Assembly (NCBI GenBank): GCA_030407315.1
Contig: JALQPE010002395.1
Span: forward strand, 1 to 64,000
Source of the DNA: Asparagopsis taxiformis
Lineage: Eukaryota > Rhodophyta > Florideophyceae > Bonnemaisoniales > Bonnemaisoniaceae
DNA length: 64,000 nucleotides
Reading direction: 5' to 3'
Shown here: positions 11,204-21,495 of the stretch, piece by piece
Layout: the number at the start of each line of letters is the position of its first letter
Position numbering within the stretch: the stretch's first letter is position 1
Made by a program: the position numbers and the translations under genes
The notes under the pieces: generated by a model
Database searches by the model: none
Told to the model about the DNA's origin: nothing
Seen by the model: only the letters and a program-made list of their open reading frames with translations

Positions 11204-14200
11204 TCATGCAGCCCTCGGTGGAAATCCGTCTCGCCTACATAGTGCATATATCTCTCCACCCTCCAGCAGTCCGGGTCCGTGCCTTACCTCCCTCATGTTC
11301 TCATCATATTCGCATACACTCCCATTGCAATAGTGCATACCAAACACCTCAGTGACTCCCTCACTCATCTCCACAATTACTGTTCGTCGCCTCTCTTCGA
11401 CCTTGAACACTCTTTCATCAGTTTTTTGCAAACCCAGGCAAACTACATAAGCTGTACCTTGCTCATCTCTCGCACTCTCGTTCCTCAGGATAAAGAACGC
11501 TAGAACAATAAAAAACCGCGGTTCATAATTAATTCTTCCCCGCATTATCTCTGATGTGAGACGAGACGCCGGGTACGGAATCGCTTGTGAAGTTGCACCA
11601 TCCTCACATATCCTCTGTTCAGGGCAAACAGCATGGATGATAGCTCCTGATTCTAGAGAGCCAGACCTCTGCACTGTTTTCCTTCCCCACTCTGTCGTAG
11701 TGCTTCTAGAAACTCTTCTCACCCATTCGGCATACTTTCCACACCCGCTTGTTCCGCTTCCGTACCTTTCGGTAAAGAACCGTTTGAAAACACCTACAGC
11801 ACCCTCTGCCATATCACATTTTCCATTCATGTACTCCTTGACCTCGTCAATAGATATACCTCCATGCCCTCTCCACGTCACAATTTCACCATCCGCCGAC
11901 AATATCTTTCCTCGACGCTGGGAGAGAAGCTGGAGAACCGGTTCCTGGAAGCAGTTTTTCACTACCTCGTCTTCCACATCTATTTCTCTCCCTAGCTCCT
12001 GTGAAAGAACGTTGACCATTTGAGAGCATTCGAACGAGGACCAATGTTGTGGCTCCATGCCGATTTCGCGCAAAACAATGGCCACTCTCGTCTGCCAGTC
12101 ATCCGCAAGAACTAATTCCAGCGCTGAAAGCTGTTCGCTTTGGTGATTGGACATTCTCACACCTTTCTTCAGCGGCTGATGCATCCGTTCGAATATAAGC
12201 TCCTGCACGTGCTTCACAGAGCCGTAGGCAGGAAGCGTATGAACACAAAACTCGACAAGACGATGAACATTAGGCTTGTCCAAATGTGCTCCTGCTCCCT
12301 TCACTTTCCGACAATACTCATTCAACGTCTCCACGTAGTCTACAGTTCTTCCCAGAATGTATTCATTCCTGCCACCTTCTCCGTCAGCCGTCTCTACTTC
12401 ATGTGGACCGTCTTTCCACCATACGGGCATGAAACTAATACACGAAACCAGCTTCTGAAACATCACTACTAGTTTGACGGCCCCATCAAATTTTTCACGA
12501 TGACCTTCCCCTTTCCCATCCATCATTCGAGCTGCGTTTTCGAATGCCATAGGTGCTATCAGCAGCACACTGAATATGTCACTCATGTTCATGGAAAGCA
12601 GATAGTTGGTTCCAAATAAACGGTTCTGCCTTCCCATCCTGAACTTCTTCAGAGCGCCCAGAATTTGCAATTCAGCTACCTCTCGAATTCGTGGGCTGGC
12701 AGCTGAAATACAAGCGTTCAGTACATCTTGTGCCAGTCCAGACAATAGATGGTCAGGTGCTATCACTGCGGAACGGTACGGGTCAAAAATTGCTGGGACA
12801 ACTGAAACTCCGTTTTCCGTCTTCGGTACTTCTTCCTGCACTGCTTCCAAGGAAGTGCTCAGGACATGAAATGGTAAATCTTCCCCTTCTTCTGCAGCCA
12901 GTCCGAGAGTGCGAAGCTGGGTTTCTGTGGCATCCTTACGTGTCGATGCATTCCGATACTTGCTCCTGGCATGCGTCGATGTTTGCCCGTTCACTACCGA
13001 AGTGTATGCATTCTTCGTGCCACCAGTACTGCTCAGGTCATATTTGCGGAAACTGCAGATGTGGCACGGAGAGTTTGATGTGTGTCCAAGAACATCCAGG
13101 GTATGTGAAACTGCAGGATAGTCTCCAATGCTCCCCACTGGGTCTAGAAATACCACAACATCTTCTCCCTCTGCATTTTTCGTTGGGAAACCCTCTGTGC
13201 TTCCCCGCACTATATCTTGAACGATATATCGCAATACACAATTTGTGGACACTCCCGGAGGTGGCAAACCAATCACTCGAACCGCTTGGTAGCTTCCCCT
13301 TTTCCGAGGTGGTAGATTGAGAGGTAACATATAGCATCCACCAAAACTTCCCTTCCTGCTTGTGAATGGTTCAAAGTCATCCGTGTAAAGGAGAAATCGG
13401 TAAACAAAGTAGTTTCGACCATCCTCCAGCTTTCCCCAACATGGTGCATCTTCTCGCGGAGACGCTGGGTGCCATTGCGACCTGTGGTCTCCGAAACCAT
13501 CCGAGAACACCCCTGAAACACGAATTTCTTCATAGTTGGGGCTTCCTAGTCCATCGGGCGGGTTTCTGGCTTCAGCAAAGCTCGCGCCCGGTGAAAAGCA
13601 AAGTAACATGGTGGATGCTTCTCCGACCTGCTCTTTCAAATACCTGTTCACCAATACGACGTGTGGAACAATATCACCCTCTTCCATTCCAATTGGTAAT
13701 AGAACGGTTATCACGTCCCCAGCTCGTGTTCCTTTTCCCTTGGCTCCTGCTCCGATTACACATTGCGATATCGCTCGCAGAGCATGCTGCCTCTCCCATT
13801 CCAATAGATGTGACATTCGCGGCTGCAGATATTTTTCGACATGCACATCATGCTCACCGTCGTGTCGAGCCTCATAGGTAACTATGGTCCTAGCATGAAG
13901 TTCCCACAACGATGTAACTGCCACTCTTCTCCTCTTCGGTTTCCCACCATCTCTGTCATTCTTCCTAAACCCTTTTGCTCTTTCGATGACGGCAACCTGA
14001 CGAGCTCCTGGATGACATCGGATTCGAATTGCTGTTCCATCAGGTACATAAATGTGCTTCAAACCCTTTTTCCCATCGCTGTCAATGGGAACAACTGCTG
14101 TGCGAACGAATGGGTCGCTCAAAACACCCCTCCTGCACTTTGCGATGAACGAATCTTCAATGCTGCACTCTGCGGTTGATTTTTCTCCTTCCGAGCTTCG

Positions 14201-15007
14201 ATTGTTCGCGTCACTGCGGAATGCTTTAAAGATTGGTCGAGTCTGGACATCTTTCAGAGCCCATGTGCTTGGGAGTACAATACGAACTTTCGCCATTCCT
14301 CCACAATTGTCTCTGTCATCTGTTGTTCCACGGGTTCCTACTGCACCTCGATGCTGTGCAGCTCTTGCTCCGCTCTTTCGAAGGTCTATCGGAAACTCTA
14401 TGTCACAGTTCTTTGCATAGCAGTGTTTCCTCAAGAATGGTAGTATCTTCTGTCGCATCACAGAGTCCGACGGGACATGCTCACTTGGATCTCTGCGGAA
14501 ATTCATTCCGAACAGGGTACCTTCATAGTGGGCTCTTGTCATTCTTTGAGTTCCACTCAGCTGAAGAGCCCCATACATTGCAGGCCATCGTAGTAGTGCC
14601 TTGAAATCACCACATGCTTCATCCCCAGCATTTGGGTCTATCGGGCCTCCAGTTCAAATAGAATCAGAACCTCGTCCGGTTGCTTCTTCCGATTCCATTA
14701 GCGTGCTCGATGCTATGTAGATGTCACTTCCAGCTTCATCTTTGTTGCTGTACACATCAATACAACCTTCTATTGTGTCACCCATAGGGATTGGGGACTC
14801 CAATAGGTCATCTGTGGTACACTCACGTCGTAGCTCATTACCTCTCGGGATTTCTTTGTTCATGCAGGCTGCATCACTGCTGCGGATTTCTCCCTGCAGT
14901 TTCCCAGGAAGCTGTTCACTGGGACTGGCCACATTGAGTGAATCGAATCTCGCCTTTGTCCTACGACTTGTGGTTTTCTTTCGAATAGGAGTCCGTCTCG
15001 GAGCCAT
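11204..15007 (-). pseudogene. CACTA/tnp2-like DDE transposase with one in-frame stop
   Basis: One frame from ATG 15007 (MAPRRTPIRKK; A at -3, G at +4) to a stop at 11204, 1267 codons, broken only by TGA at 14654-14656 (codon 118). Sequence similarity to the second transposase starts close to this stop (ALLRWPAMYGALQLSG versus MLQWTSLYAAARLSG), so the upstream 117 codons are probably part of the protein. Catalytic core resembling tnp2/CACTA: LLYTDDFEPF (Asp543/544), GGCYMLPLNLPP, GPPGVST-like PPPGVSTNCVLRYI, IGDYPAVSHTLDVLGH (Asp629), PCHIC zinc-type pair near 650, and FERMHQPLKKG (Glu940) as candidate third acidic residue. The C-terminus GFPPRAA matches GYPPRAG of the sister. The basic N-terminus suggests nuclear or DNA binding. 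The lesion may be a point mutation or a recoded stop. Confidence 0.75.
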
Positions 15008-15966
15008 CTTGATGTTTTTGTTCTTTTCTTCTTCGCTCAGTTTTGTTGCATAGAATACAACTCTAAACTTCTACGACATGACTACTATCTCAATACAGTA
15101 TTACTTTTAACCGTTACGAAACCTTTCCAGGGTTTCATTCGATCCAATGAACTGGTTCACCACAATTCTTTGTCCTATGCTCATTTCTTTATACACATTG
15201 ATTGCTATTTCATCCGGACTCAACATCGTTTTGCTATCTTGTATCGCATTCCCTAACCACAAACCCAACCAAGATGTATCCATTTCCGGAAAACGGCCGT
15301 TTATTTCGCAGTGATGCTCTAGGCACTAATACTGAATCTGCTTTTCTCATACACGTACTTCCTACTCGTATACTCTACCACATTTTCGGCCCTATTTACA
15401 AGTTGGAAGCACAATCTCTCGTTGAATCGTACTCGGTGTGATATCTTAAATTAGCATAAATTTATATATTGCAATGCAGATTCACTGCTCGCTTGCAACA
15501 TGAAAATTATAAAATTTCTCCCACACTGCTGTTTCCTAGCCGCCCACATCCACGTGGCCCGCTTTGACTGCCTGCCAAGTGTGCTCAGAGCATGCAATGA
15601 CGTCATCGATATATACCGTCCACATCATCACTGGAAGCGCGGACTCCTCGTCCAGGAAAGGGCGCCATTTTTCCTACTCCTCGCCTCACCCTTTTCTGTA
15701 GGCCCCATATGCTAGTGTTTTTCCTATATTTCTGTAGTGATGACGTCATTATAGACTAGAGAAGGCGGTAGAAGATACAATAATTTTGCGCCTGTTCTGC
15801 CAGGTCATGTGCTTCAAAGCGTAATTCGCACCCTAGGTACCGTTTTTCTGGGCCTCCCATCCCACCGCTCTGTTTCAAAATTATCCCTCTATCGTTCTCC
15901 TACACGTCATTTCCGCCCGTAGAGTACTACTTAAACAACAGATTCTGGAATCCCTGTTTCCATCTT
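15008..15966. other. Non-coding gap upstream of transposase 1
   Basis: Nearly 1 kb with no recognisable gene. It probably contains the minus-strand promoter of the transposase. Short open frames (for example 15202-15441 plus) show no family signature. Confidence 0.45.
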
Positions 15967-16103
15967 CATATCCGTCGGAAACAAAGCAACAACCCTGGCC
16001 GTGGAAGCCGTATAGATCATCTAAACTGCTTCCAAAGCGTAAGTTTTAGATCATCAATACGGCTTCCAAGGCCAAAGTTGTTGCTTTGTCTCCGACGGAT
16101 ATG
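15967..16103. repeat. Long hairpin (137 nt)
   Basis: Inverted repeat. The left arm starts CATATCCGTCGGAAACAAAG and the right arm ends with its complement at 16103. Arms are about 55 nt with a few mismatches, and the inner part contains a second inverted pair (TAGATCATCTAAAACT-like). It lies about 960 bp upstream of transposase 1 and could mark an element end or a cruciform-forming site. Confidence 0.8.
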
Positions 16104-16807
16104 AACCATGATGGTACGTTTCCACAACTCACGCCACTAACCCAGTTTTCTATTTGTTTTCTCTTTCTCAGGTTTCCAGTCGGTGAGTGTTCCACTTCTA
16201 CTTTCATTTATCTTTCTCTCTTACCACTTCTCCACTACTTTTCTTTTCTGCCTGTGAGTACATATCTCAATTTGGGATGCAATGGTATTTGTTAAGGTAC
16301 GTTAGTCTCCTAATCACCATCAATTTCCCTCTCCAATTCAACGTCACTAACTTGTTTCCTTTCTCTACATCATTTTTTCTTCTTCTCTTCATTTCCTAGC
16401 TTATTCATGCAGCTCAATCAGTTGATAGATTTGTAGACTTTTCTAGTAGTTTTAGTTTTACTCGTCGGAATAGTGTTAGTTGTAGTATCATTTTTAACAT
16501 AGGGATTGTTTATTCTCAATTTAGCCTGCGCAAATAAACAAATCCAGAGTGAAGCTTCCCATATCGCACCCTCTTAGATTGCTACCTATCCTACCGCGTA
16601 TACCTCTCGCTAGCTCATAGTCACTACGAAATAAAAATTCCTAGCCGTACTATTCTGTCCATTCCCATATGAATACCGTCCATGCCCCATCCTCATAGCG
16701 CTAGAACTGCCTTCCTCTACCCCAGAAAGATGCCCACGACAGCGTGACGCTCCATCTCATCCACCACTCCCAGACACCGAATTTTACTATATCAGGACAC
16801 TACTTTT
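16104..16807. other. Non-coding gap
   Basis: T/C-rich sequence without a supported gene between the long hairpin and the 35-bp tandem array. Confidence 0.45.
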
Positions 16808-17017
16808 ACTGTCTCCAGGTGCTGCCCAGGGCAGCACAAAATACTGTCTACAGGTGCTGCCCAGGGCAGCACGAAATACTGTCTCCAGGTGCTGCCCAGG
16901 GCAGCACAAAGTACTGTCTACAGGTACTGCCCAGGACAGTGAAAATCACTGTCTCCAGGTACTGCCCAGGACAGTGAAAATCACTGTCTCCAGGTACTGC
17001 CCAGGACAGTGCACCGT
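16808..17017. repeat. 35-bp tandem array with internal palindromes
   Basis: Six head-to-tail 35-bp units starting at 16808, 16843, 16878, 16913, 16948 and 16983. The first three contain the perfect palindrome GTGCTGCCCAGGGCAGCAC. The later three carry a variant ACTGCCCAGGACAGT. Each unit begins ACTGTCTCCAGG or ACTGTCTACAGG, linking it to the CAGACAGT-type repeats that follow. Confidence 0.9.
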
Positions 17018-17076
17018 GTTGGTTCCATCTATTGTCCCAGGCAGCGTATTTCACTATCCGGCCATGTTGCCTTGGC

Positions 17077-17362
17077 CAATACAAAACACTATCCGCCAAC
17101 ACTGCCCAGTACAGTAAATTACATCATATCCAACTATTGAATAAATCATTAATTTTTACTGTCTCCATTCACTGCCTCAGACAGTACTGTGAGACAGTGT
17201 TTTTTACTGTCTGCAGACAGTGTTCCGTACTGTCTGCCAGACAGTGCAAATCACTGTCTCCAAGTGTGGCATTAATTTTCATTTGCCGCATAGTGATTTT
17301 TACTGTCTCAGACAGTAAAAATCACTGTCTCGCAGTACTGTCTGAGGCCCCCTTTTCAACAC
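17077..17362. repeat. Repeat B, CAGACAGT-rich end
   Basis: About 286 bp, nearly identical to 34464-34745. Both copies start CAATACAAAACAC and end GGCCCCCTTTTCAACAC, and unrelated sequence follows, which defines a real border. It contains many inverted ACTGTCT/AGACAGT pairs. Here the methyltransferase-SET reading frame opens immediately after the border; in the other copy it abuts a broken copia element. Confidence 0.85.
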
Positions 17363-17366
17363 CGTA

Positions 17367-20300
17367 GTGAGGGATGGTCCCAATATCCATGGGTACCTCA
17401 CAGCCGAACAAGATGTCGTTCTACTCGGCGGGGCCTTCGATTGCGAGAGCTACTGGTCTTCAGAGCACTCGACAGACTCCATTTCGTATGTCAAGATGCG
17501 CTACGACGTGCATGCCAGCGACGTCACGACCTTACTAGCCATCCTTGCCAACATTTTCCGCGCTGGGCGCGGGCTCGAAATGGAGGATTGTGTCCTTATC
17601 ATGCTCTACCTTCGCGACTGCTGGCACATGGCCGACTTCTCGGCTGACAATACGCCCTTGGAAGACCGCTCTTTCGCCAAGCTCTTGGATTGGGTCAAGA
17701 TGCAGTGCCACGTGCTTGAAGACAATGCAACCGCGTATGTTCTGTACTTCTTCTCAATGACCTACCTGAGACACACTTACAACATCGCGCAGTCTCTCCG
17801 CCCGTACACCTCAGCAGATCTAACTGCCGCTGCTGCAGACCCGTCCATCTCCCCCATAGACACCAGAGTCTGGGAAATGTTCCTTCGCGGAACTGGACGA
17901 GACTTGTTCGATCTATCCACATCTCTCTTCACCGAGGTGCATCAGAACATGGACCTCACCTACAGCACTGTTCAGATGGAACGTACAAACTACCCTCGCT
18001 CCCCTTTCACTCGCCAGACCCTCGTTCCCACCTTCATGATCAAACACCTCTACCGTCCAGCTGAGCGAAGATCCTCAAAGCCAAATCCCTGGGATACCTC
18101 TCGTCCTGCAACCACCTTCGAAAAGGTCCTCTTCCTCACCGTCCTGGTTTCCATCGAGAAGACCAAAGTCAGGACGAAAAGGTCAAGGAAATCGGCTTTC
18201 CGCTTCGAAAGGGCGAGTACAGCTGCTGCACAGCACGTCGGTTACGCTGTACTCACCATTGTGGACGCCTGGAATGAGCTCGCCACCTGCCTCGGTGTAG
18301 AAGACGCAGAGACCTTACTGCAGCCTTACATCCTGTTCGACGAACACGTCAACATGTATACCGCTATAACAGATGCCCGCCCCAGCCACCACCGGAAATA
18401 TGCACCGCTACAGGAGCTCCTCACCATTCTCCACGGCAAAGGAGCCATTCGCGGTTCGCAGTATCCTGCTGCGACCAGCACCTGGGCGCTGCAGCGCAGT
18501 GACCTACAAGACAAGCAAATGCGTATGGCCGCGCAAAACTTCATTCAGCAAATTCTCATGATTGCTTCAGAACAAGACCTATTCAAGGAATCTCCAGAGG
18601 ATGTCGCCTTCCTCAACTCCTATCGCAAACCCGAGTCCTCTCAGGCCTCCGACACAGAACGGTTCACACGAATCCCGGCTCTGGCCTCGGTGGAGAGATC
18701 TCTCACGGCTTTCCGTCCTGGTACTCAGAAGGACTTCACTCCTACCAATATGGATGTTGTCACAGAAGATGTCGTTCAGCCCAGCAGCTCCGTCACCAGA
18801 CGCACTGCTGATGCGATGCAGCAGGATGGTGATGACGTTTCTCGTCCCGGTCAGCCCGCATCGAAGAAGACTCGTTTGGATCCTTCAGCTCCACAAACCG
18901 CCGAGGACAACCAAGGAGACAACGAAAACGTCTTGACGTTCGACGAAGACCAAGATGATGACCCCGTCATCGCTTTCGCTCCCCCTCTTGCCAGTACAAT
19001 GGACAATTTCGCTCGCGTCTTCAATTGCTCCTTCCGCGGTCTCGAAGAGGCATACAAGTCAGCCTCTGCCGCTGCTGCCGATTCCAATCCCCTCCCCCCT
19101 CTCGAAGGCAACGTCCAGCTCGTTCTCACCGACCCGCCGTACAACACAAGGAGGAATGCTGGTCTCCGTAACTCACAGTACGACATCCTCACTGACCGGG
19201 ATATAGAAGATTGCGTCGCAATGATGTCCAGGATCCTCCGTCCAGGTGGTCATGGTCTCATTTTCACCTCGTCGGTTCTTTTCCCCAAGTGGTCCGAGGC
19301 TCTGCGCGAAGTGGTTTACCCGGATCACACACAGATGTTCTCCGTGGACAACCAGCCGCTCTTCTGCATCCGCCATCGGACCAACTATTCTTCCACACCC
19401 CTTCGCATGACGACAAGTCTGATGAATATGGTTGAGGTCGTTGTCCACGTCACAAAGCTGGGCGCCGGTACCGCCGGCTGGGGACTCGTCAACTATTCCC
19501 CACACGGCTACGTTTGTTCCACCTTTCAACCTTGGACAAACATAATCAACAACATCCCCCGTTTGTCTCACGAAGAACGAATCACCGTCGTGGACCCTCG
19601 CAACGCCAAGCGCAAGATGGCTCTCCGACCAGAGCAGAAGACAAGTGCTCTTCTCAAGGAAATTATCGCTCGTTTCTCCCAGCCCGGTGATGTCGTCGTC
19701 GACATGTTCGCGGGCACACACTCTACTGGTATAGCCGCCCTCACCATGAACGAAGGTCAGTACCGCACTTTCGTCGGGTGCGAGCAGCAACAATACTGCC
19801 ACGACGTCTCCCTTCCCAAGCTACAGCTCGCGTTCTGCGAACAGCTCTCCGACGGAAATTTTGCCTCTCATTCCTCCTCCGAAGTTCAGGGCCTGGCAAC
19901 TGCACACGTCCAAAAATATCGTGCTGAGGTTCGCAAGAACACCCCGCCTGGTGCACACCTTCCCCAGTCTACGACAATCCCTGAACACCTCACCAGTGTT
20001 CTCTGCGGAGTTTGGAAGTCCCCTTCCCACTACCCTGCCCTTCAGTCCACACCAGTGGACAACTGGGCTCAATCCGTCAGGGCAAACCTTCTCACCGTTG
20101 AATCTTCTTATCTCCTCGCCGTGGACGCAATGTACCAAAAAGTTTACGTTGCTCCGTCCTCCATTCCGAACGCAGGCAACGGTCTTTTTTCAAGAGATGG
20201 TTTCGAGGTTGGAGACTTGGTGGGCTACTATTACGGGTCTCTCGTGTACAGTAATCTGTACAATTCCAAGCGCTCGTCACATGGACGCGATGCCACTGCT

Positions 20301-20639
20301 TTCAGCACAACCCGCTTTCGTGATTATGCCCTTCAAATCAAGCACGCAGATCGTAGCTGCCTCATTCCCTCGGCTCGAAAGCTTCCCATCTTCCTTATCC
20401 CTTTCGAATTCTGCGTCTATGCGATGATTAATGATCCGAAAAGGATCAGCTCCGTCGAAAGCATGGAAGCCGACTTCCGTGAGCCCAACGTTGATTTCGA
20501 GTGTCCCGATGAAGATATTATTGATGTCGATATGCTTCAGAAGTACTCTACTGTTAGAATAATTGCCACTCGACCTATCTCACCCAATGAGGAACTACTC
20601 CTTGACTACGGTCCCGAGTATTTCAACAAGACTTCGTAG
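17367..20639 (+). CDS. Beta-class DNA amino-methyltransferase fused to SET domain
   Basis: Open frame of 1090 codons that begins without ATG right after repeat B; the first in-frame ATG is at 17496. The 5' end may therefore be cut by the repeat, be spliced, or start at residue 44. Residues 1-490 are a helical region I do not recognise. An NLS-like KKTRLD is near 500 and an acidic motif LTFDEDQDDDP at about 523-533. A methyltransferase follows with motif IV DPPYNTRR (589-592) before motif I DMFAGTHSTG (779-788), the order of beta-class enzymes such as CcrM-like N6-adenine or N4-cytosine methyltransferases. A SET domain occupies about 925-1085: VYVAPSSIPNAGNGLF, VGYYYGSLVY, AMINDPKR (NHS/NDP-type position), and NEELLLDYGPEYF (Asp1080). 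Predicted role: nuclear writer of DNA and possibly histone methylation. DPPY favours adenine but does not prove it. Same strand as the downstream transposase. Confidence 0.85.
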   Translation: MRDGPNIHGYLTAEQDVVLLGGAFDCESYWSSEHSTDSISYVKMRYDVHASDVTTLLAILANIFRAGRGLEMEDCVLIMLYLRDCWHMADFSADNTPLEDRSFAKLLDWVKMQCHVLEDNATAYVLYFFSMTYLRHTYNIAQSLRPYTSADLTAAAADPSISPIDTRVWEMFLRGTGRDLFDLSTSLFTEVHQNMDLTYSTVQMERTNYPRSPFTRQTLVPTFMIKHLYRPAERRSSKPNPWDTSRPATTFEKVLFLTVLVSIEKTKVRTKRSRKSAFRFERASTAAAQHVGYAVLTIVDAWNELATCLGVEDAETLLQPYILFDEHVNMYTAITDARPSHHRKYAPLQELLTILHGKGAIRGSQYPAATSTWALQRSDLQDKQMRMAAQNFIQQILMIASEQDLFKESPEDVAFLNSYRKPESSQASDTERFTRIPALASVERSLTAFRPGTQKDFTPTNMDVVTEDVVQPSSSVTRRTADAMQQDGDDVSRPGQPASKKTRLDPSAPQTAEDNQGDNENVLTFDEDQDDDPVIAFAPPLASTMDNFARVFNCSFRGLEEAYKSASAAAADSNPLPPLEGNVQLVLTDPPYNTRRNAGLRNSQYDILTDRDIEDCVAMMSRILRPGGHGLIFTSSVLFPKWSEALREVVYPDHTQMFSVDNQPLFCIRHRTNYSSTPLRMTTSLMNMVEVVVHVTKLGAGTAGWGLVNYSPHGYVCSTFQPWTNIINNIPRLSHEERITVVDPRNAKRKMALRPEQKTSALLKEIIARFSQPGDVVVDMFAGTHSTGIAALTMNEGQYRTFVGCEQQQYCHDVSLPKLQLAFCEQLSDGNFASHSSSEVQGLATAHVQKYRAEVRKNTPPGAHLPQSTTIPEHLTSVLCGVWKSPSHYPALQSTPVDNWAQSVRANLLTVESSYLLAVDAMYQKVYVAPSSIPNAGNGLFSRDGFEVGDLVGYYYGSLVYSNLYNSKRSSHGRDATAFSTTRFRDYALQIKHADRSCLIPSARKLPIFLIPFEFCVYAMINDPKRISSVESMEADFREPNVDFECPDEDIIDVDMLQKYSTVRIIATRPISPNEELLLDYGPEYFNKTS

Positions 20640-20932
20640 ACAATTCCACGTGCAATAGAGCACTCTACCCATTAAACTTTTCTCACTTTCTTGTTCTACT
20701 ACTTTCTTCTCAGCATAACACCTATACTTCTACCTTTTCTCCTATACATGACCGTCTATCTCTCTACTCATCACTATGTCAGCTTCCCGTTTTCAACTTT
20801 CCCTCTCTCCCGAATACGGGAGGACTATAGTACTAATGGAATCAGCTAATTGTGTCCATCTGCGCAGTTAGCCACAATCAGCCATGGAGCTGATGTTCCC
20901 TTCCATAGCAGCTGATGTGTCATACTCCACTT
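20640..20932. other. 3' flank of methyltransferase-SET gene
   Basis: About 290 bp. It holds scattered AGCTGAT/ATCAGCT inverted motifs around 20838-20915; no gene. Confidence 0.4.
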
Positions 20933-21278
20933 AGTCGAGCAAAACTCAATCCGACAATTTCACAATGCCGGATTGAGTTTTGCTCGACCAAGTTTCTTGA
21001 CTGTAATTGCTTACACATGCCTGTCAGCAGGCATTTGTCATACTGCACTTGGTCGAGTAAAACTCAATCCGACAATTGCACAATGCCGGATTGAGTTTTG
21101 CTCGACCAATTTACACTGCATCCAACATTTACGAAAATTCATAAATGTTTCCAAATATAAAATTTTACAATTAAAGACATTATTTACAAACTTTTCGCCT
21201 CAGTGGATACCTGAAAGTTGGTCGAGCAATACTCAATCCGGTATTCGGAGATTCTCGGATTGAGTATTACTCGACCAA
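20933..21278. repeat. Palindrome cluster C (three hairpins)
   Basis: Three hairpins of 58-59 nt at 20933-20990, 21051-21109 and 21220-21278. Half-site GGTCGAGCAAAACTCAATCC, mirrored as GGATTGAGTTTTGCTCGACC around a short loop. The third copy has ATACTC in place of AAACTC on both arms, a compensatory change. The cluster lies between the methyltransferase-SET gene and transposase 2. Confidence 0.9.
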
Positions 21279-21495
21279 GCTGAACGCAGCAGAACAGCAT
21301 ACCTCATACCTGTTGCGATTCCTTCATGACATTTCGTCCCTTATCCCTATCATCACCACCCGTTTCGTTTCCTTCATGACATTTCGTTCATTCCTTATCT
21401 CCATCCCCACCACCATGTTCAGTTTTATCCGCTTGGCAAGTCTTACGACGCCTTCCTCCCGCTCCCGTCCATCACCCTCACTCTTTTTTCCCGAA

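Noticed and set aside
16808..17017. 35-bp direct repeats as a CRISPR array
   Set aside because: Units are contiguous with no unique spacers, so it is a minisatellite-like tandem array.
16744..17117. Repeat-peptide ORFs (CCPGQ-type units)
   Set aside because: Direct translation of the 35-bp tandem array; no independent support.
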